Assembly: GCA_945878355.1 (NCBI GenBank)
Contig: CAMCTC010000156.1
Span: 1 to 9,079 of the forward strand
Origin: Bordetella parapertussis
GTDB lineage: Bacteria; Pseudomonadota; Gammaproteobacteria; Burkholderiales; Burkholderiaceae_C
Length of the DNA stretch: 9,079 nucleotides
Direction: 5' to 3'
Within the stretch, counting starts at the first letter, position 1; each line of letters opens with the position of its first letter. Below the pieces are notes generated by a model. That model saw only the letters and a list, made by a program, of their open reading frames with translations. It had not been told where the DNA came from and searched no databases. This document shows, in pieces, positions 6,743 to 9,079 of this stretch. Position numbers and translations under genes: made by a program.

Positions 6743-8935
6743 ATGAACGCCCCCTCTCAGACCGAGCCCGATATCAAGGTTTGTGGGCTTGAGCCCATCC
6801 GGTTCGTTGGCGCTGTACAGCCGCATGGCGCGATCTTGGTGATCGACCCGGTGACACAGTCCATCGTGGCCGCCAGCGAGTCGTGCAGCGAGATGCTGGG
6901 CGCAAGCGCATCGACGCTGTTGGGTAGCTCAGCGCACGCCATCCTGGGCCAGGAGACGGCCGATGCCTTGCTGTCGGTGCAATCCACCCCAGGACGGCCG
7001 TCGCCGCCTCTGCGCCTGGGCAAACAAACGCATGTGGCTTGCGCGCGGACCAACGAGACCGGCTTGGTGGTGGTGGACATCGAAGAGGTCGGCACCGACG
7101 CTACCCTCGTCGAAAGAGAATTCCGATACGCACTGAGCCAGCTTCGGCAAATGAGCGACCCCGCAGCGATTGCCGGCGCTGCCTGCCAGACTGTTCGGCG
7201 AACGATGGGCTTCGACCGCGTGATGGTGTGGCGCTTCGACGCCGACTGGCATGCCGAGGTCATCGCCGAAGCCCGTGCTGAGCAACTCGAAGCCTTGCTC
7301 GGCCTGCAGTTCCCGGCCACCGACATGCCGCAGCAGGAGCGCGAACTCTATCGTTTGTGCCGCGTGCGGCAAGTACCCGACGTCGGCCACACCGCTTCGG
7401 CGCTGTTGGCCTTACCGGCCGTCGGCCCGGTAGACCTGAGCCCATCGGTCCTTCGAAGCGTCTCGCCGGTCTACATCGACTATTGCCGGCGCATCGGCGT
7501 CCAGGCGACGCTGGTCGGATCCTTGGTGGTCGACAGCAGGCTTTGGGGTCTGGTGGCCTGTCACCACGGTGCCGGGCCGCGCTACGCCGGTCCTGAGGCG
7601 CGCGATGCATTTGCCGGTTTCTGTGAAGGCATTGCCGGCCGCATCGAGATCGACGCGCTGCGAGAACGTGAGGCGTTCTCAAGGACGATCCTAGACTCCA
7701 GCCCCAATCCTGTGTGCGTGCTCGATGCCAACGCCACCATCGTGACCGTCAATCGGGCCTGGGAAGACTTTGCGAAGGCCAATGGCGCGAGTGCAGAGAC
7801 CGCCGCGCCGCTGGGCATCGACTACCGAGCGATCTGCGCCGCGGCGGTCGGCAAGCCCCGAGGGGGCGAGGCGGCTGCCGCATGGCAAGGCATCTCTGAC
7901 GTGCTGGACGGGCGCAAGGATTTCTTCGCCCTGGAATATCCCTGTGATTCTCCCAGCCAGCGCCGCTGGTTCGAGATGAGCGTCTGCCCGATGCAGCCAC
8001 CTTGCGAGGGAGCGGTCGTGCTGCACACCGACATCTCCGCGCGCAAGCTGGCTCTACTGGCCCTCGAGGCCAGTGAGCATCGGTACCTTGCGGTGCTGGA
8101 GGCGCAGACCGAACTGATCTGCAGGTTCAAGGCCGACGGAACCATCCTGTACGCCAACCCAGCCTTCTGCAGCTTTTTCGGCCAATCGCGCGAGGCGCTG
8201 ACAGGTCACCGCTGGCAGCCGGCCGTCCTGGCCGCGGACTTGCCAAAGATAGAAGCAGCGCTGTCGCGCTTGTCGCCAGAGCACCCGGTGGTCACGGTCG
8301 AGAACCGGGTAGATGCCCGCGATGGCCAGTTGCGATGGGGACAGTTCGTCAACCGCGCCTTATTCGACGAGGACCGGCGCCTGATCGAGATTCAGGTGGA
8401 GGGTCGAGACATCACCGATCGCAAGGCGGCGGAGAACCGCATCGAAACGCTGATGCAGGAGCAGGGCGCGCTGCTCAACAGCCCTGTCGTGGGGATCGTC
8501 AAGGTCGTCGATCGTCACGTGGCCTGGACCAACCAGGCCTTCGCGTCGATGTTCGGCTATGCGGTCGAAGAGGTGATTGGCCAGCCCTCTCGCATCTTCT
8601 TCACCTCGGATACCGACTACGCCGATTTCACCGCCGCGTCGAACAAGGTCTTGACTGCAGGCGGCGTCTTTCAAACCGAGGCCTTGCAGTGCCGCAAAGA
8701 CGGCAGCCGCTACTGGGTGGCCTTCAGCAGCGCGCTGCTGGATCCGGCGACGAACACGCAGATCCGCGCAGTGGTCGATATCACGGCGCGCAAGGAGGCC
8801 GACGTTGAACTGGAACGGCGCCGGCAGCACCTGGAAGAACTTGTCGCCACACGAACCCATTCCTTGCAACAGGCCAAGGAATCCGTGGAGGCGTCGTTGG
8901 CCCAGTTGCAGCAGGCGCATGACATGGTCGCTTAA
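6743..8935 (+). CDS. PHY-less bacteriophytochrome-type sensor, PAS2-GAF-PAS-PAS-PAS, no output domain
   Basis: A 730-aa predicted red-light sensor that should bind biliverdin. Cys14 sits where bacteriophytochromes attach the chromophore, followed by a PAS_2 domain (about 15-115) with LEPIRFVGAVQPHG. The GAF domain (about 135-305) has PATDMP (Asp194) for PASDIP, Tyr203, Arg209, Arg238, Tyr247 and His274. Ungapped blocks to Deinococcus BphP place Trp163 at Tyr176 and Tyr244 at His260, both unusual. The PHY domain and its PRxSF tongue are absent; a PAS domain begins at about 311. Further PAS domains lie near 445-565 and 572-687, then a coiled coil (686-729). Related proteins continue into a histidine kinase with SEKxASLG..HELNTP; here a TAA ends the protein at the coiled coil. 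The start could equally be GTG 6740; neither has a clear ribosome site. It may signal through a partner or be a truncated gene. Confidence 0.85.
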   Translation: MNAPSQTEPDIKVCGLEPIRFVGAVQPHGAILVIDPVTQSIVAASESCSEMLGASASTLLGSSAHAILGQETADALLSVQSTPGRPSPPLRLGKQTHVACARTNETGLVVVDIEEVGTDATLVEREFRYALSQLRQMSDPAAIAGAACQTVRRTMGFDRVMVWRFDADWHAEVIAEARAEQLEALLGLQFPATDMPQQERELYRLCRVRQVPDVGHTASALLALPAVGPVDLSPSVLRSVSPVYIDYCRRIGVQATLVGSLVVDSRLWGLVACHHGAGPRYAGPEARDAFAGFCEGIAGRIEIDALREREAFSRTILDSSPNPVCVLDANATIVTVNRAWEDFAKANGASAETAAPLGIDYRAICAAAVGKPRGGEAAAAWQGISDVLDGRKDFFALEYPCDSPSQRRWFEMSVCPMQPPCEGAVVLHTDISARKLALLALEASEHRYLAVLEAQTELICRFKADGTILYANPAFCSFFGQSREALTGHRWQPAVLAADLPKIEAALSRLSPEHPVVTVENRVDARDGQLRWGQFVNRALFDEDRRLIEIQVEGRDITDRKAAENRIETLMQEQGALLNSPVVGIVKVVDRHVAWTNQAFASMFGYAVEEVIGQPSRIFFTSDTDYADFTAASNKVLTAGGVFQTEALQCRKDGSRYWVAFSSALLDPATNTQIRAVVDITARKEADVELERRRQHLEELVATRTHSLQQAKESVEASLAQLQQAHDMVA

Positions 8936-9067
8936 GTTCGACACACAAAGCTCAATTTCGCAGATTTTTTTAGCCAATTCCTCAATGAATTCAAGCATCT
9001 GCATCGGTTTTTTGGTCGAAATGTAAAAATCGTCGTAGTGGCACAAAAGCTGTGTGAAGTAGTTTTA
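8936..9067 (-). pseudogene. AT-rich tail with possible reverse-transcriptase-like fragment
   Basis: From 8936 to the window end G+C is 36% (52 of 144), against roughly 65% elsewhere. Reading the minus strand from just after a TAA at 9065-9067 gives a short peptide with the core CHYDDFYIST. A helix-like stretch (EFIEELAKKICEIEL) and CVSN follow before the frame runs into antisense phytochrome sequence. A D-D dyad followed by F, a helix and a small-N segment resembles the palm motif of bacterial reverse transcriptases. The residue two before the dyad is His rather than the usual Tyr/Phe, however, and the in-frame stop only 11 codons before the dyad rules out an intact gene. It may equally be non-coding DNA. 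A T7 run at 8965-8971 has no good hairpin before it. Confidence 0.2.
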
Positions 9068-9079
9068 TTTTTCTGAATT

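Noticed and set aside
8360..9046. 228-aa minus-strand open frame crossing the compositional junction
   Set aside because: Most of it is antisense to phytochrome PAS coding sequence. Only the AT-rich part (8936-9046) is kept as a separate, low-confidence lead.

Overview
This GC-rich window (roughly 65% G+C by eye) looks like chromosome of a betaproteobacterium, most likely Burkholderiales. The evidence is the dapA-bamC gene pair, the codon composition, and the style of the amidase, M81 peptidase, TauD and bacteriophytochrome proteins. Genus cannot be assigned from this alone.

Layout: positions 1-209 hold almost three copies of an exact 75-bp tandem repeat built from stem-loops. Next comes a housekeeping pair on the + strand, dapA (lysine/diaminopimelate synthesis) and bamC (outer-membrane lipoprotein of the BAM complex). 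An amidase-signature enzyme on the - strand ends 9 nt past bamC, tail to tail. It is transcribed divergently from an M81 (MlrC-like) metallopeptidase gene, which is followed by tauD, a 2-oxoglutarate-dependent taurine dioxygenase. The amidase, M81 and TauD genes form a plausible small accessory catabolic group. A pathway from amide or peptide conjugates of taurine to free taurine to sulfite is an inference, not shown by the sequence.

A 317-bp non-coding stretch after tauD holds a terminator-like hairpin, another inverted repeat, two perfect 12-bp palindromes and a candidate promoter. It leads into a 730-aa bacteriophytochrome-type sensor. This protein keeps the biliverdin cysteine and the PATDMP version of the PASDIP motif. 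It has no PHY domain, and it carries Trp and Tyr where the canonical pocket Tyr176 and His260 (Deinococcus BphP numbering) should be. Three PAS domains and a coiled coil follow, and the protein stops just where a histidine kinase would normally begin.

Immediately after that stop the composition falls to 36% G+C (52 of 144 bases, 8936-9079), which suggests a junction with foreign DNA. The minus strand there encodes a short peptide with a reverse-transcriptase-like Y-D-D-F core, but an in-frame stop lies a few codons upstream, so this is only a weak lead. The most noteworthy items are the unusual, apparently kinase-less phytochrome, the compositional junction behind it, and the 75-bp stem-loop repeat array.
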